From Planctomycetaceae bacterium (GTDB lineage: Bacteria; Planctomycetota; Planctomycetia; Planctomycetales; Planctomycetaceae), in NCBI GenBank assembly GCA_020638955.1, contig JACKHO010000010.1, positions 156,001 through 220,000 of the forward strand: 64,000 nt of DNA, read 5' to 3'. Below are positions 35,419 to 45,067 of this stretch, piece after piece (position 1 is the first letter of the stretch; each line of letters opens with the position of its first letter). Position numbers and translations under genes: made by a program. A model generated the notes under the pieces. It was not told the DNA's origin. It searched no databases and was given only the letters and a program-made list of their open reading frames with translations.

Positions 35419-36273
35419 TCAGCGCGAACTCAAGTACTCTCGCAATGCGTCTTGCCATGTGGGCATGGGCCGGCCAATGGTCTGCTCCAGTTTGTCGCAA
35501 TTGAGCACGCTGTACCCCGGGCGGCGGGCCTTGGTGGGATATTCGCTGGAGGGAATTCCGGTCACCCGCGTTGTCATGCCTGCGGCATCAAAAATGTGTG
35601 CGGCAAACTCCGCCCACGTTGTCGCGCCACTGTTCACAGCGTGATACAGCCCGTACTTTTCGGTTTCGACGAGCGAGAGAATTGCTGCGGCAAGATCTTT
35701 CACCGAAGTCGGCGTGCAGTGCTGATCATTCACCACACGCAGCTCATCACGTTCATTGCCCAGCCGCAGCATGGTTTCAACAAAGTTTCCTTTGCCGGCT
35801 CCCTGCAACGCAGCCAGTCCGTAAAGTCCGCATGTACGCACGACAAAGTGTCGCGGACAGATTGACCGCACGAAATACTCGCCAGCCAGTTTACTCTGGC
35901 CGTAACAGCTCACCGGGCCAGGTGCGTCCAGTTCAGTGAAAGGATTGGTTCGATCAGCTTCCAGCCCAAAGACGTAATCAGTACTCACATGCACCAGCGC
36001 AAGGTCCCGATCCGCACATTCCTGCGCAAGCAACCGAGGACCTAACGCATTCACGGCGTAGGCAACCTGCGGTTCCTCTTCGGCGATGTCCACCTTGTTG
36101 TACGCGGCTGCATTGATGACGCATGTGCCGGTGAAACTGGTGAGAGCCGCTCGCACGGAATCGGGATTCGTCAAATCCACGTCCGCCCGCGTCCACGGGA
36201 GGGCTCGGTCACCGAGTTGCAAACACAACTCGGTGCCAAGTTGTCCGGCAGCTCCCAATACGGCGATTTGCAT
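35419..36273 (-). CDS. rfbD: dTDP-4-dehydrorhamnose reductase
   Basis: A 284-residue NAD(P)H-dependent reductase completing dTDP-L-rhamnose synthesis, a precursor of surface polysaccharide. RmlD-family features: GAAGQLGTEL at residue 7, VHVSTDYVFG (Asp/Tyr strand), the catalytic CYGQSKLAGE (YxxxK) and VVRTCGLYG. Its start is 9 bases after the SMP-30-like stop, so the two are probably co-transcribed. No rfbA, B or C is visible, so the other genes are elsewhere. Confidence 0.92.
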   Translation of the reverse strand: MQIAVLGAAGQLGTELCLQLGDRALPWTRADVDLTNPDSVRAALTSFTGTCVINAAAYNKVDIAEEEPQVAYAVNALGPRLLAQECADRDLALVHVSTDYVFGLEADRTNPFTELDAPGPVSCYGQSKLAGEYFVRSICPRHFVVRTCGLYGLAALQGAGKGNFVETMLRLGNERDELRVVNDQHCTPTSVKDLAAAILSLVETEKYGLYHAVNSGATTWAEFAAHIFDAAGMTTRVTGIPSSEYPTKARRPGYSVLNCDKLEQTIGRPMPTWQDALREYLSSR

Positions 36274-36282
36274 AGAACCGGC

Positions 36283-37158
36283 TTACTTCAAATCAAGCTG
36301 ATATGCCGTCAGGCGATTTTCCAACATTTCCGGCAGCAGCAAAATTCCCTGTGGCAGCAGCACAGCAATGTCAGCCGTTCCCTTGGGAAGTGACAGCAGT
36401 GTGGTGGCTTCACCCTTCGGGTTCACGTGCATCACTTTGCCGTTGGGCCAGTCACTGAGGACGTAACCGCCCTTGCCATCGATTTCAATTCCGTCGATGT
36501 GTCCAATGCGTTCCGGTGTAACAACGGTGACCTTTTTGGTTTTCAGGTCGAGGCGGAGCAGTTGGCCTGTCTCCTTCGTGGAGAAGTCGGCGGGATTAAA
36601 CTCCGTGCCCCACCCCCCCAGCAGAAGTCCGCCGTCGTGAACCAGCAGTCCGTTCGGATTCTGCAACTCTGGTCCTTCGGCAAATACACTCAGCTTTTCG
36701 TCTTTGAATCGAATGATTTTTCCGGCAGCCATATCCGACACGTAGACCGATCCATCAGGCCCGCAGGCCACGTCGTTCAGAAACACGGCGTTCGGCACAT
36801 CGAGTCGACGGGTGATTTTTCCGGTCGCAATGTCGACCGAGACGAGTTGATCAATATCTGAGACCCAGAGCGTCCCGTCGTGGCTACGCAGCCCCTTGGG
36901 AGCGTTGAGGCCGGTTACCCAGTTTTCGTCGACCATCTTTCCATCGACACTTAACTTGCTGATGCCGCCGTCACCGTCCTTCGCTTTGCCGCCCCCCTCC
37001 CGAATTTGTGACAGGAACAGGCAGCCTGAGTCCTTGTCGAAATAAATGCTTTCCGGAGCGGAAATGCCTTCCGTAATACGCCAGACAACAGGCAGGTCGT
37101 CGCCTTGGGCGGAGGAAAACAATCCCAGCAGGGCCAACAGGCAAATCGATCGCAACAT
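36283..37158 (-). CDS. SMP-30/NHL-type propeller protein, secreted
   Basis: A 291-residue protein with signal peptide (LRSICLLALLGLFSSAQG). The body is a propeller with repeats such as GTLWVSDIDQLVSVDIATG, CGPDGSVYVSDMAAGKIIRF and HVNPKGEATTLLSLPKG. ATG at 37158; longer frame to 37203 adds an unlikely leader. Resembles SMP-30/gluconolactonase and NHL proteins that bind sugars or hydrolyse lactones. It starts a minus-strand run with rfbD, PFK and a KaiC-like ATPase and is divergent from a DUF1501 gene. Confidence 0.8.
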   Translation of the reverse strand: MLRSICLLALLGLFSSAQGDDLPVVWRITEGISAPESIYFDKDSGCLFLSQIREGGGKAKDGDGGISKLSVDGKMVDENWVTGLNAPKGLRSHDGTLWVSDIDQLVSVDIATGKITRRLDVPNAVFLNDVACGPDGSVYVSDMAAGKIIRFKDEKLSVFAEGPELQNPNGLLVHDGGLLLGGWGTEFNPADFSTKETGQLLRLDLKTKKVTVVTPERIGHIDGIEIDGKGGYVLSDWPNGKVMHVNPKGEATTLLSLPKGTADIAVLLPQGILLLPEMLENRLTAYQLDLK

Positions 37159-37363
37159 GGTGTCGGTTCTCTGAAAAAAATAAGGAGGAAATAGTTGGTG
37201 CACTTTAGGACGATAATCGAAATCGGGAGGAATTCCAGTCAGGGGCTCGACTGGGCGACGGCTGGGATTCGTTTCCGTCCGCGAAATGGCTTACAATTCA
37301 GCCACGAAGTGATGATTGCGTCGCATACAATGTGGCGACACGGTTCAGCACCTGAGAATTGAT

Positions 37364-38812
37364 ATGCAGACACGACGCGAAGCTCTCTGGAACATGGGCG
37401 GCGGTCTTGGTGGAATTGCCCTGGCCTCGCTGCTCAACGACGAAGGTCTACTGGCTCAAGATTCCGCAGGTCAGCAACCGCGTCCCCGGGCGAAACGTGT
37501 CGTGCAATTGTTCATGGCCGGAGCGGCAAGTCACATCGATTTGTTTGACTACAAGCCGGAACTGGAAAAACGCAACGGCCAGCCTTCGGACTTCGGTGAG
37601 GCTGTAGAAACATTTCAGAACGGCCTTGGCCCGTGGCTGAAACCTGTGTGGGATTTCAAACCATACGGCGAATGTGGCAAACCGCTCAGCAGTGTGGTCT
37701 CCGACCTGGGAGCTGTGGCTGACGACCTCGCGTTTGTGCACAACATCGTCGGCAAGACCGGAGTTCATAGTCAGGGGACACTTCTCCAGACCACCGGATT
37801 CAATCGCCCCGGTTTTCCCAGCATGGGAAGTTGGCTGAGCTATGGTCTCGGTTCGATGAACGACAATTTGCCCACGTTTGTCGTGCTGCCAGATCATCGT
37901 GGGTTGGCGTCGAATGGAACGAAAAACTGGGACAGCGCGTTTCTGCCCTCGCGGAATCAAGGGACAGTCATTTATCCGGGACGCAATCCACCCATTTTTG
38001 ATTTGTTCCCCGATGAAAAACTGGCAGGAGCGTTGCCACCAAGAGGCAAGGACGACGCCGTTTCCGCGATCAACGCCCTGAATGAGTTGCACGCGCAGCG
38101 ACGGGCGGGCAACGACGGATTGCGAGCCCGCATTGAAAGCTACGAACTCGCCGCCCGCATGCAGACTGCGGCCCCTGAAGCTCTGGATCTTTCCACTGAG
38201 CCGCAGCACATTCTCAAGATGTACGGGTTGGATGACATCCCGGCAGAATTCCCAGCAGAGATAAATGCCCGCGAGGAAATCGTCCACTTCTCACGGAAGT
38301 GTCTGGTCGCCCGGCGATTGCTGGAACGGGGCGTGCGGTTCGTGCAAATTTGGTCAGGAAATGACAACGGATTCCCGCGTCGTAACTGGGATTCGCACGA
38401 AGACATCGAACGCGATCATGGACCACTGGCGCAAGGAATGGCACGGGGTGCGACGGCACTCATACAGGATTTGAAGCAACGCGGCCTGCTGGAGGACACC
38501 ATCATTCTGTGGACAACAGAGTTTGGCCGCATGCCCTCTTCACAAGGCGGTAAGGGTCGCGACCACAATCCCTACGTTTTCACAAACTGGCTGTGCGGTG
38601 GCGGCATTCGTGGCGGAACGACATACGGTCACTCCGATGAATGGGGCTACAAACCGCTCGACCGCGACCGCCCCACGCAGGTGTACGACATTCACGCCAC
38701 CATTTTGCATTTGCTCGGAATCGATCACACCAAACTGACCTTCCGCAGCAACGGCATCGACCGACGACTCACCGATGTCCACGGTCATGTCATTGATGAA
38801 TTGCTCGCATAG
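37364..38812 (+). CDS. DUF1501 domain-containing protein (stand-alone)
   Basis: A 482-residue protein with a twin-arginine-like N-terminus (MQTRREALWNMGGGLGGIAL). DUF1501 landmarks: VQLFMAGAASHIDLFDYKPE, SWLSYGLGS, and the C-terminal LWTTEFGRMPSSQGGKGRDHN and HLLGIDHTKLTFRSNGID. Unlike the other two DUF1501 genes in the window it has no DUF1549 partner next to it. ATG at 37364; the open frame to 37316 is not used. A GC-rich hairpin (38844-38872) follows the stop. Confidence 0.9.
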   Translation: MQTRREALWNMGGGLGGIALASLLNDEGLLAQDSAGQQPRPRAKRVVQLFMAGAASHIDLFDYKPELEKRNGQPSDFGEAVETFQNGLGPWLKPVWDFKPYGECGKPLSSVVSDLGAVADDLAFVHNIVGKTGVHSQGTLLQTTGFNRPGFPSMGSWLSYGLGSMNDNLPTFVVLPDHRGLASNGTKNWDSAFLPSRNQGTVIYPGRNPPIFDLFPDEKLAGALPPRGKDDAVSAINALNELHAQRRAGNDGLRARIESYELAARMQTAAPEALDLSTEPQHILKMYGLDDIPAEFPAEINAREEIVHFSRKCLVARRLLERGVRFVQIWSGNDNGFPRRNWDSHEDIERDHGPLAQGMARGATALIQDLKQRGLLEDTIILWTTEFGRMPSSQGGKGRDHNPYVFTNWLCGGGIRGGTTYGHSDEWGYKPLDRDRPTQVYDIHATILHLLGIDHTKLTFRSNGIDRRLTDVHGHVIDELLA

Positions 38813-38843
38813 ATCCGCGTCGTTCCCAAGAGATTCATTCGTG

Positions 38844-38873
38844 AATTTCCCCCTCTCATCGGGAGGGGGAATT
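38844..38873. terminator. GC-rich hairpin after the DUF1501 gene
   Basis: An inverted repeat with GAATTTCCCCCTC and GGAGGGGGAATTC arms around a 6-base loop (one bulged base), without a T-run. It lies between the convergent DUF1501 and DEAD-box genes and may serve both. Confidence 0.55.
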
Positions 38874-38993
38874 CCTCAGGATCATGCTTGTGGCGCAAAT
38901 CATACGAATGTCCATGCAGGAACGTCCGCCAAAATGTGTCGGACGCACCCACATGTTCCGCTGTCGTCTGATCAGGAAAACAGGGCACCAAGC

Positions 38994-40400
38994 CTACGCT
39001 GGTGCGGCTGCTCGTGATGGACGACGACCGGCGCCGTTTTTGGGGCGACGACGTGCTTTGAACTTGCCGTGGCTGGGCTTCGCATCGCGCGATTCGCTTT
39101 TTGCAGGAGCGTTTCGCTTTTCCTGCGACTTGGGAGCACCCGACTCATCTCGACGTTGAGGACGTGGCTTCCGGCCGGGACGCTGGTTGCGTGGGCCGCC
39201 CGAGTTTCCGCCGCGGCGTTCACGGCGTTCGCCGCGAGGTTCTGACTCGTCATCGCGTCGCGAGCGTTGTGGTTCTTCCTGGCCTGCGGCGAGGGGAATT
39301 TTCTGACCGATTTGACGCTCAATGGCACGCAGAAGGCCACGTTCTTCAGGACCGCAGAACGAAACGGCAATGCCGGTTTCTCCAGCGCGGCCGGTACGAC
39401 CAATGCGGTGTACGTAGGCCTCTGGTTCAATCGGAAGGTCGAGGTTGAACACGTGCGTAATGCCGTCGACGTCAATGCCGCGTGCGGCGACGTCGGTCGC
39501 TACCAGCACCTGAAACTTGCCGCCACGGAATCCGTCGAGCGTGCGCTGACGGGCGTTCTGCGTTTTGTTGCCGTGAATTTCATCAGCCGAGATATTGGCC
39601 TTTTGCAGGAAGTTGGCGAGATTCGTGGCACCGCGCTTGGTCTTCGTGAAGACCACCGCCTGTCCGACATTTGGATCACGCAACATTTTCGCCAGGAGTG
39701 ATTTCTTCTGACCAGACGTGACGTGGAACAGTTGCTGTTCAATTGCTTCCACGGTCGGCTGAGCGGGAGCGAGTCGCACGCTGATGGGATCGTTCAGGAG
39801 TTCTTCGGAGAGTTGCAGAATTTTTCCGGGGAAGGTGGCCGAGAAAAACATCGACTGACGCTCTTCCGGAAGTTCCCGGATGATGCGTTTCAGGTCGGGC
39901 AGGAAGCCCATGTCGAGCATGCGGTCGGCTTCGTCCAAAACGAAGACTTCCAGCCGTGAGAGTTCCAGGTGTCCCTGATTCATCAGGTCGAGCAAGCGGC
40001 CTGGCGTTGCCACGACAATGTGCACACCCTTCTTCAGGGCGCGGACCTGCCGGAACTGATTCACACCGCCGTAAATAAGGGTATGACGCAATCGCAAGTG
40101 GCGGCCATACGTTTCGAGGCTGTCACCAATTTGAATGGCGAGTTCCCGCGTGGGGGCCAGGATGAGCACCTGGGGAAAATGCGGCATCGATTTCTTGGAA
40201 CGCTTGCCGAGACGATTCAAAATGGGCAGAGCAAATGCCGCTGTTTTTCCCGTACCGGTTTGTGCGCTGCCGAGAATGTCTCGACCGCTCAGTGCGGCAG
40301 GAATGGTTTGTGCCTGAATAGGCGTGGGAGTGACGTACTGCTCCTCGTGCAAAGCCTTTTTGATGGGCGTAATGAGGGCGAGTTCTTCAAAAGTCTTCAA
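38994..40400 (-). CDS. DEAD-box RNA helicase
   Basis: A 468-residue ATP-dependent RNA helicase of the RhlE/DeaD type. Q-motif KTFEELALITPIKKAL, motif I AQTGTGKT, DEAD box in VLDEADRMLD, SAT motif and HRIGRTGRAGETG (motif VI) are all present, followed by a Lys/Arg/Gly-rich tail (from about 380) for RNA binding. The start is a TTG at 40400 with AGGTG five bases ahead; there is no in-frame ATG between it and the Q-motif. Such enzymes act in ribosome assembly, mRNA decay and cold adaptation. Confidence 0.92.
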   Translation of the reverse strand: MKTFEELALITPIKKALHEEQYVTPTPIQAQTIPAALSGRDILGSAQTGTGKTAAFALPILNRLGKRSKKSMPHFPQVLILAPTRELAIQIGDSLETYGRHLRLRHTLIYGGVNQFRQVRALKKGVHIVVATPGRLLDLMNQGHLELSRLEVFVLDEADRMLDMGFLPDLKRIIRELPEERQSMFFSATFPGKILQLSEELLNDPISVRLAPAQPTVEAIEQQLFHVTSGQKKSLLAKMLRDPNVGQAVVFTKTKRGATNLANFLQKANISADEIHGNKTQNARQRTLDGFRGGKFQVLVATDVAARGIDVDGITHVFNLDLPIEPEAYVHRIGRTGRAGETGIAVSFCGPEERGLLRAIERQIGQKIPLAAGQEEPQRSRRDDESEPRGERRERRGGNSGGPRNQRPGRKPRPQRRDESGAPKSQEKRNAPAKSESRDAKPSHGKFKARRRPKNGAGRRPSRAAAPA

Positions 40401-41161
40401 AATGCACCTGTGGTGTAAAACGTGACGAGATGATCGCGCCGGAGAAATCTTCCGCGCACCGACATCCCGAGTGGAAACAGTTCGGACCGGTCTCACCATT
40501 GAGACATACGGGGAACAGCTTCACTGAGGAAAAAGCTGTGAACAGAGTCTGGACCGTGGTGGGGTTCAGGGCTCGTTTACGCATGTTGTGGACGCAACCG
40601 AGGAACAGAACCTCGCAATTCGATCCACGTTCATGATTGAGCTGAAACGTCGCCGCAAAGAAAGCGGATCTGTCGGAGCATCGACCAGAGACTACCGCAG
40701 GCCATTTAGCACAACGCGGTAATGGTTGGAATTATCGAGACAGGGTGTACCCAAGTCGCAGGCTGTCCGCTAGGGACTGGCCATCATTCGGGTGGGACAC
40801 TAACAAGTTGCCCTGCGAGAAACAAGCCCGCAGCACATACAAAGTTACGGCAAACGCAAATGCGGCAATGCGATTGGCACATTCGGCAACTTCTGGAGAT
40901 TGCTCAATAATTGGAGTGAAATGCGAGATTTGCAGGGTGTGTGCAATAAGTCGCCGTATTTACGGTGGGTTACGTCCGCGAATTGAATGTTGCGGACGTA
41001 GCACCCTGCTTGTCCTGTTGAATGACTTGCGTAACGCACCGATCGGATTGACGCGGCCTCGCCCACGCTACGAAAAATCTCGGGGCGGGCCTCGAGACAT
41101 GCGTCTTGCCCGGCCGCTTACGCGTCGCGGCTCGAAGCGGAATACGTAATCGCAACATGCT
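40401..41161. other. Long intergenic region
   Basis: These 761 bases separate two minus-strand genes. Small open frames present here are unconvincing. The only structured part seen is the second MITE-like copy at 40945-41072. Nothing else was recognised. Confidence 0.55.
40945..41072. repeat. Dispersed MITE-like element, copy 2
   Basis: Same arrangement as 1895-2020: AAGTCGCCGTATTTACGG, GTGGGTTACGTCCGCGAA, a different centre, then ACTTGCGTAACGCACC and ATTGACGCGGCCTCGCC. Outer segments agree closely, the centre differs. Confidence 0.7.
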
Positions 41162-42271
41162 CTACTGGAAGTAGATGTAGGGCAGCATCGCGGAGACGAT
41201 TTCGCGGTTGCCGAAATACTGCGGCCAGAGGTGATCTGGCCCCAGTTCGGCAGTGACATCGCACTCACGAATTTTGCTGGCGTTGTACCCGCCAATTCGG
41301 TTGATGTCGCGGTTGGTGAATCCCCGACGAGCAAGAGACGCTCCTGCGAACGGATGCGAGAAGGAATAGAACGCGAGCGGGAAGTCGCGCCGGTTCTGCA
41401 GATTCAGCAAGCACTCAACCCGGTTCAACGCACAGCCATAGCGATTTCCGGGATTCAGCCAGAAGTGATCGGTCGCGGCAGCAGCCAGAACAGCACGCAC
41501 GCGACGATTTCCAATCGAACCAGTAAACACGTGCCCCTGAATGTCTCCGCCACCAGCCAAATGAAGTGCGGAAAGGACAACTCTCGTGCCGTGGCTGTGT
41601 CCAATGAGACAGACGGGACAGGTCTCGGGAATTTGTGACATCAAGTAGGACAGGTGGAATCCGTTGAATTCGGCCCGCACACCGCGAATGCTGGCATCGA
41701 CAGGCAGCAAGTAGGTGTAGGGGCCATCACTTGGCCAAGTGAAGAAAATCATTTGCACCGGCATGTTCGGACAGGCTGAATGGAATGCTGAATAGGCCTG
41801 CCCCGCCTCTTTGCACTGACTCTCCCACTGCACAAAACTTCCATGAGAGAAAATGCAAACGGGCATACCCGGTACCAATTGCGAGGCGAGCGTCGAGACA
41901 TTCGACTGGCTCAAGCATCCGTCTGGTGTTCGCTGATAAACATCGAGCCCCCACCGACCTGATTCATGAATGTTTTGAACCGAACAGCGACTGCTGACAA
42001 TCCAGTAGCACGGGGTCGGGCAGGCGATGAAATTGTGATCGACTGAATCGATTGCAACTGGTGCGGGAAGGACGGCACCTGCTTCTGTTGAGATGGTTGC
42101 TGGAGTCGGAGTGACACCATCAAATTGCCCAATGAGCGGGCTTGCAGATGGCGATGGAAGCGGCGGAAGTTCTTGACCGACGACGACTGGCGAACAAACG
42201 AGACTGAGTATCAGCACGCGTAACCAGAAGAGGAATGGTCCCCGCCAACCTTGAAGTGAGATTTCGCTCAT
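41162..42271 (-). CDS. Secreted alpha/beta-hydrolase-like protein
   Basis: A 369-residue protein with a hydrophobic leader (FLFWLRVLILSLVCSPVVVG) and Pro/Ser-rich linker. The body has the nucleophile elbow GHSHGTR typical of DUF900-type alpha/beta hydrolases, preceded by VCIFSHGSFVQWE and followed by NRRVRAVLAAAATDHFWLN. The active Ser is inferred at GHS. Substrate unknown; esterase, lipase or peptidase activity is possible. ATG at 42271. Cys are frequent (ACPTPCYWIVSSRC), which fits a disulphide-bearing exported protein. Confidence 0.75.
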   Translation of the reverse strand: MSEISLQGWRGPFLFWLRVLILSLVCSPVVVGQELPPLPSPSASPLIGQFDGVTPTPATISTEAGAVLPAPVAIDSVDHNFIACPTPCYWIVSSRCSVQNIHESGRWGLDVYQRTPDGCLSQSNVSTLASQLVPGMPVCIFSHGSFVQWESQCKEAGQAYSAFHSACPNMPVQMIFFTWPSDGPYTYLLPVDASIRGVRAEFNGFHLSYLMSQIPETCPVCLIGHSHGTRVVLSALHLAGGGDIQGHVFTGSIGNRRVRAVLAAAATDHFWLNPGNRYGCALNRVECLLNLQNRRDFPLAFYSFSHPFAGASLARRGFTNRDINRIGGYNASKIRECDVTAELGPDHLWPQYFGNREIVSAMLPYIYFQ

Positions 42272-42838
42272 TACTCAAACGTTGCGATGCGTGGCGTCCT
42301 GCCAACTCTGTTGACAATTGCTGGATAAACAAGGTGAAAGTTGGAACGACGCTGGTGGCCAATCTGGAGATTTAGCCATGGCAATTCGCGAACACGCGAA
42401 CCGCTCAAGTATAGTCGATCCAGTCCCGTGAGATGTGACTTTGCCCGCAAATCTCCTCGAAGGAGGAAGAAGGCAGGCTCCCACAGAACCGTTTCGGCTT
42501 CAAATCGGCATTCTCTGCCGGATGTGCGACTACGGACCATGCGATTCCGCAGTTTCTGCCGATGTTCAATCACGCACGCTCGGAGAATGACAGTTGGAAC
42601 GAATGTTCGACAGTAAAGGAGACGTCAATTTTGCGACAAACCGGTGTGAACCATGCCGCCCAGCCCCCTGTTTTCCCCAATATCGAGCAACGAAGCCCCC
42701 GAACCGACCGCAACTACGATTGTCTTTACTGACTTACGCGGATAGGATTTTTCGAACAATCGAAAGGAATGTTCTGGGAATTCCTAAAGTTCCGACGACG
42801 TTCACTTTCTGTCAGGCGGTTTAATCGCTGAGAGTCCG
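42272..42838. other. Intergenic region between divergent genes
   Basis: These 567 bases lie between the hydrolase start (-) and HNH gene (+). A small CTCCTCGAAGGAG hairpin near 42453 and a TTGACA box at 42311 were noticed, neither convincing as a defined signal. No gene or RNA was recognised. Confidence 0.5.
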
Positions 42839-43537
42839 ATGGTTGCACAGGTTGTCCACCGCAGTCCACCGTCCAGCGCCTCCGAGGAGGATGGCGTCCC
42901 ACGACGTTCCTCGGCCAGTGCCATGCAGAGCAGCGTGCTGGCCTTGAATCGTAACTTTCATCCTGTGCATGTCATTTCGGCCCGACGTGCCTTTTGCATT
43001 CTCTTTAAGGGCCAGGCTGAAATCATCACCGTCGATGACGGCCAGTTTGGGAACTACACGTTCGACACATGGCTCGAACTGTGTGAAATGAAAACCGAGC
43101 TCGGCGAGCGACAGGCAGGCGAAGACTGGATTTCGGCAGTCAACTTCGACATTCAGGTGCCCCGCATTATTCGTCTTTCGACGTACGATCGGGTTCCACG
43201 CAACACGGTGAAATTCAATCGTCGCAATATTTTTCTGCGGGATGGACACCGCTGCCAGTACTGCGGGAAGCGTTATTCCTCGACTCGCTTGAGCCTGGAC
43301 CACGTCATGCCGAAAAGTCGCGGAGGCGGTGACACGTGGGAAAACGTGGTTTGTGCCTGCGTGCGCTGCAACGTGGCCAAAGGAGGCCGAACGCCTCAGG
43401 AAGCCAACATGCCGTTGCTGACCATGCCGACGCGTCCGAAACGGAGCCCATTGCTGGTGCGTCAGTTGGCGTCACAGAAATACTCTGTATGGCGGACGTT
43501 TCTTACTTCGGCAGACGCATTCGAGCCAACTCACTAA
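42839..43537 (+). CDS. HNH endonuclease
   Basis: A 232-residue protein with a C-terminal HNH nuclease domain. Zinc-binding pair CQYCGK and CACVRC and the catalytic LDHVMPKSRGGGDTWEN (His-Asn-His set) are visible. N-terminal part (NRNFHPVHVISARRAFCILF) is the region common to stand-alone bacterial HNH proteins of this type. The ATG at 42839 is not preceded by a strong ribosome site, and the MQSSVLALN Met about 28 residues in could be the true start. DNA-repair, phage defence or unknown role; nothing nearby decides. Confidence 0.85.
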   Translation: MVAQVVHRSPPSSASEEDGVPRRSSASAMQSSVLALNRNFHPVHVISARRAFCILFKGQAEIITVDDGQFGNYTFDTWLELCEMKTELGERQAGEDWISAVNFDIQVPRIIRLSTYDRVPRNTVKFNRRNIFLRDGHRCQYCGKRYSSTRLSLDHVMPKSRGGGDTWENVVCACVRCNVAKGGRTPQEANMPLLTMPTRPKRSPLLVRQLASQKYSVWRTFLTSADAFEPTH

Positions 43538-43548
43538 GCAGTCTGAAC

Positions 43549-43818
43549 ATGCCGCGCGTGGAATTCACTTCGCATCTTGCCCGACACGTCGATTGTCCAC
43601 CAGTCGAAGCGGAAGCAAGTAGCCTCAGTGAATTGCTCGACGCGGCGTTTGAATTGAGTCCACGACTTGCGGGCTACATCCTGGACGACCAGAATCGCAT
43701 CAGGCAGCACGTGGCCATTTTCGTTGATAATCGTTTGCTGCGGGACCGAGACTCGTGGGATGTTCCTCTGCAGTCCGATAGTCAGGTATTCGTAATGCAG
43801 GCCCTCTCCGGCGGATAA
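43549..43818 (+). CDS. MoaD/ThiS-family ubiquitin-fold protein
   Basis: An 89-residue protein with the beta-grasp fold of MoaD/ThiS sulphur carriers: MPRVEFTSHLARHVDCPP, RNRIRQHVAIFVDNRL-like strands, and the C-terminal ALSGG. A terminal GG is what E1-like enzymes adenylate and convert to thiocarboxylate. ATG at 43549 is chosen. It is followed 18 bases later by an Asp-box propeller gene; the two look like one operon. No moaE, thiF/moeB or thiG is close, so the modifying enzyme is unknown. Sulphur transfer or protein modification are both possible. Confidence 0.85.
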   Translation: MPRVEFTSHLARHVDCPPVEAEASSLSELLDAAFELSPRLAGYILDDQNRIRQHVAIFVDNRLLRDRDSWDVPLQSDSQVFVMQALSGG

Positions 43819-43836
43819 CAAGAGAAGGATGATGCA

Positions 43837-45024
43837 ATGAGTGATGTACTTCTGGTCGGCACCCGCAAGGGGCTGTTCACGTTGACCAAAACCTCATCCG
43901 GCTGGGAGATTTCGCAGGTCGATTTCGTGGGGCAAACCGTCACCATGCTGCTGGATGATCCTCGCGATCAAACGGTCTACGCCAGCCTCACACTGGGGCA
44001 CTTCGGCAGCAAGTTACATCGCCGAACCTCGGACAACGCGGACTGGGAAGAAGTCGCAGTTCCCATTTATCCGCCGGGTGCAGAATATGGATACGGCCCC
44101 ATGGCTCCGGAAGGAGCCCCGAAGACACGTCCCGCGAGCCTTAAGGAAGTGTGGAGTCTGGAAGTCGGTGGATCAGACCAGCCGGGATTGCTGTGGGCCG
44201 GAACCTTACCTGGAGGGTTGTTTCGTTCAACCGATCGCGGCGAGTCCTGGGAATTAATTGAATCATTATGGAACCTTCCCGAACGGATGGAGTGGTTTGG
44301 CGGCGGGAAAGATGATCCCGGCATCCATTCAATTTGCCTTGATCCTCGCGACTCGGCTCATGTCACCATTGCTCTTTCGTGCGGCGGTGTGTGGGAAACG
44401 CGCGATGGCGGTGCGAGCTGGGAAGTCATTGGAAAAGGACTCCGGGCCGATTTCATGCCTCCCGATCGCCAGTTCGATGCCAACGTGCAGGATGCCCACC
44501 GACTGGCTCAGTGCCTGAGTCATCCTGAGAGTATGTGGGTTCAGCACCACAACGGGATTTTTGTTTCAACCGATGGCGCGCAGACTTTTCGCGAAGTCGA
44601 AGAGGCGGGACCTTCCGTATTCGGATTCGCAGTTTGCGCGCATCCCTCTGATCCGAACACCGCCTGGTTCGTTCCCGGCGTCAAAGACGAAGTTCGTATT
44701 CCGGTCGATCCCTCTGATCCGAACACCGCCTGGTTCGTTCCCGGCGTCAAAGACGAAGTTCGTATTCCGGTCGATGGAAAACTCGTGGTCACACGCACAC
44801 GCGACGGCGGACACACGTTTGAAACCTTGCGGGAAGGTCTTCCTCAAAAGCATTGTTACGACATTGTATTCCGGCACGGCATGGACATCGACGCGACGGG
44901 CGAGGAACTGGTCATGGGCTCTTCGACCGGTGGGCTGTGGATCACATCCAACGGAGGCGAGCAATGGGAAACCATTTCCAATACGCTTCCACAAATCTAC
45001 TGTGTCCGTTTCCGCCGTTGGTAA
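43837..45024 (+). CDS. Asp-box (BNR/sialidase-like) propeller protein with internal duplication
   Basis: A 395-residue cytosolic protein with a beta-propeller built from Asp-box motifs such as STDRGESWELI, TRDGGASWEVI, TDGAQTF, TRDGGHTFETL and TSNGGEQWETI. No sialidase catalytic arginines or signal peptide are visible, so glycosidase activity is unlikely. The gene is preceded by GAAGGA. Residues about 270-313 contain an exact repetition of 22 residues beginning PSDPNTAWFVPG, due to a 66-bp tandem duplication (44644-44709, 44710-44775). The duplication adds a loop or half-blade. It forms a pair with the MoaD-like gene. Confidence 0.85.
   Translation: MSDVLLVGTRKGLFTLTKTSSGWEISQVDFVGQTVTMLLDDPRDQTVYASLTLGHFGSKLHRRTSDNADWEEVAVPIYPPGAEYGYGPMAPEGAPKTRPASLKEVWSLEVGGSDQPGLLWAGTLPGGLFRSTDRGESWELIESLWNLPERMEWFGGGKDDPGIHSICLDPRDSAHVTIALSCGGVWETRDGGASWEVIGKGLRADFMPPDRQFDANVQDAHRLAQCLSHPESMWVQHHNGIFVSTDGAQTFREVEEAGPSVFGFAVCAHPSDPNTAWFVPGVKDEVRIPVDPSDPNTAWFVPGVKDEVRIPVDGKLVVTRTRDGGHTFETLREGLPQKHCYDIVFRHGMDIDATGEELVMGSSTGGLWITSNGGEQWETISNTLPQIYCVRFRRW
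44644..44775 (+). repeat. Exact 66-bp tandem duplication inside the propeller gene
   Basis: Bases 44644-44709 and 44710-44775 are identical (each begins CCCTCTGATCCGAACACC and ends TTCCGGTCGAT). The length is a multiple of three, so the reading frame continues. Identity without a single change suggests that the event was recent, or an assembly artefact. Confidence 0.9.
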
Positions 45025-45067
45025 CACTTCACAAGTCACTGCATTCGAGGGCTCATTTAAACGCAAC

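Noticed and set aside
40430..40636. Small open frame in the long intergenic region
   Set aside because: Composition is not protein-like and there is no ribosome site.
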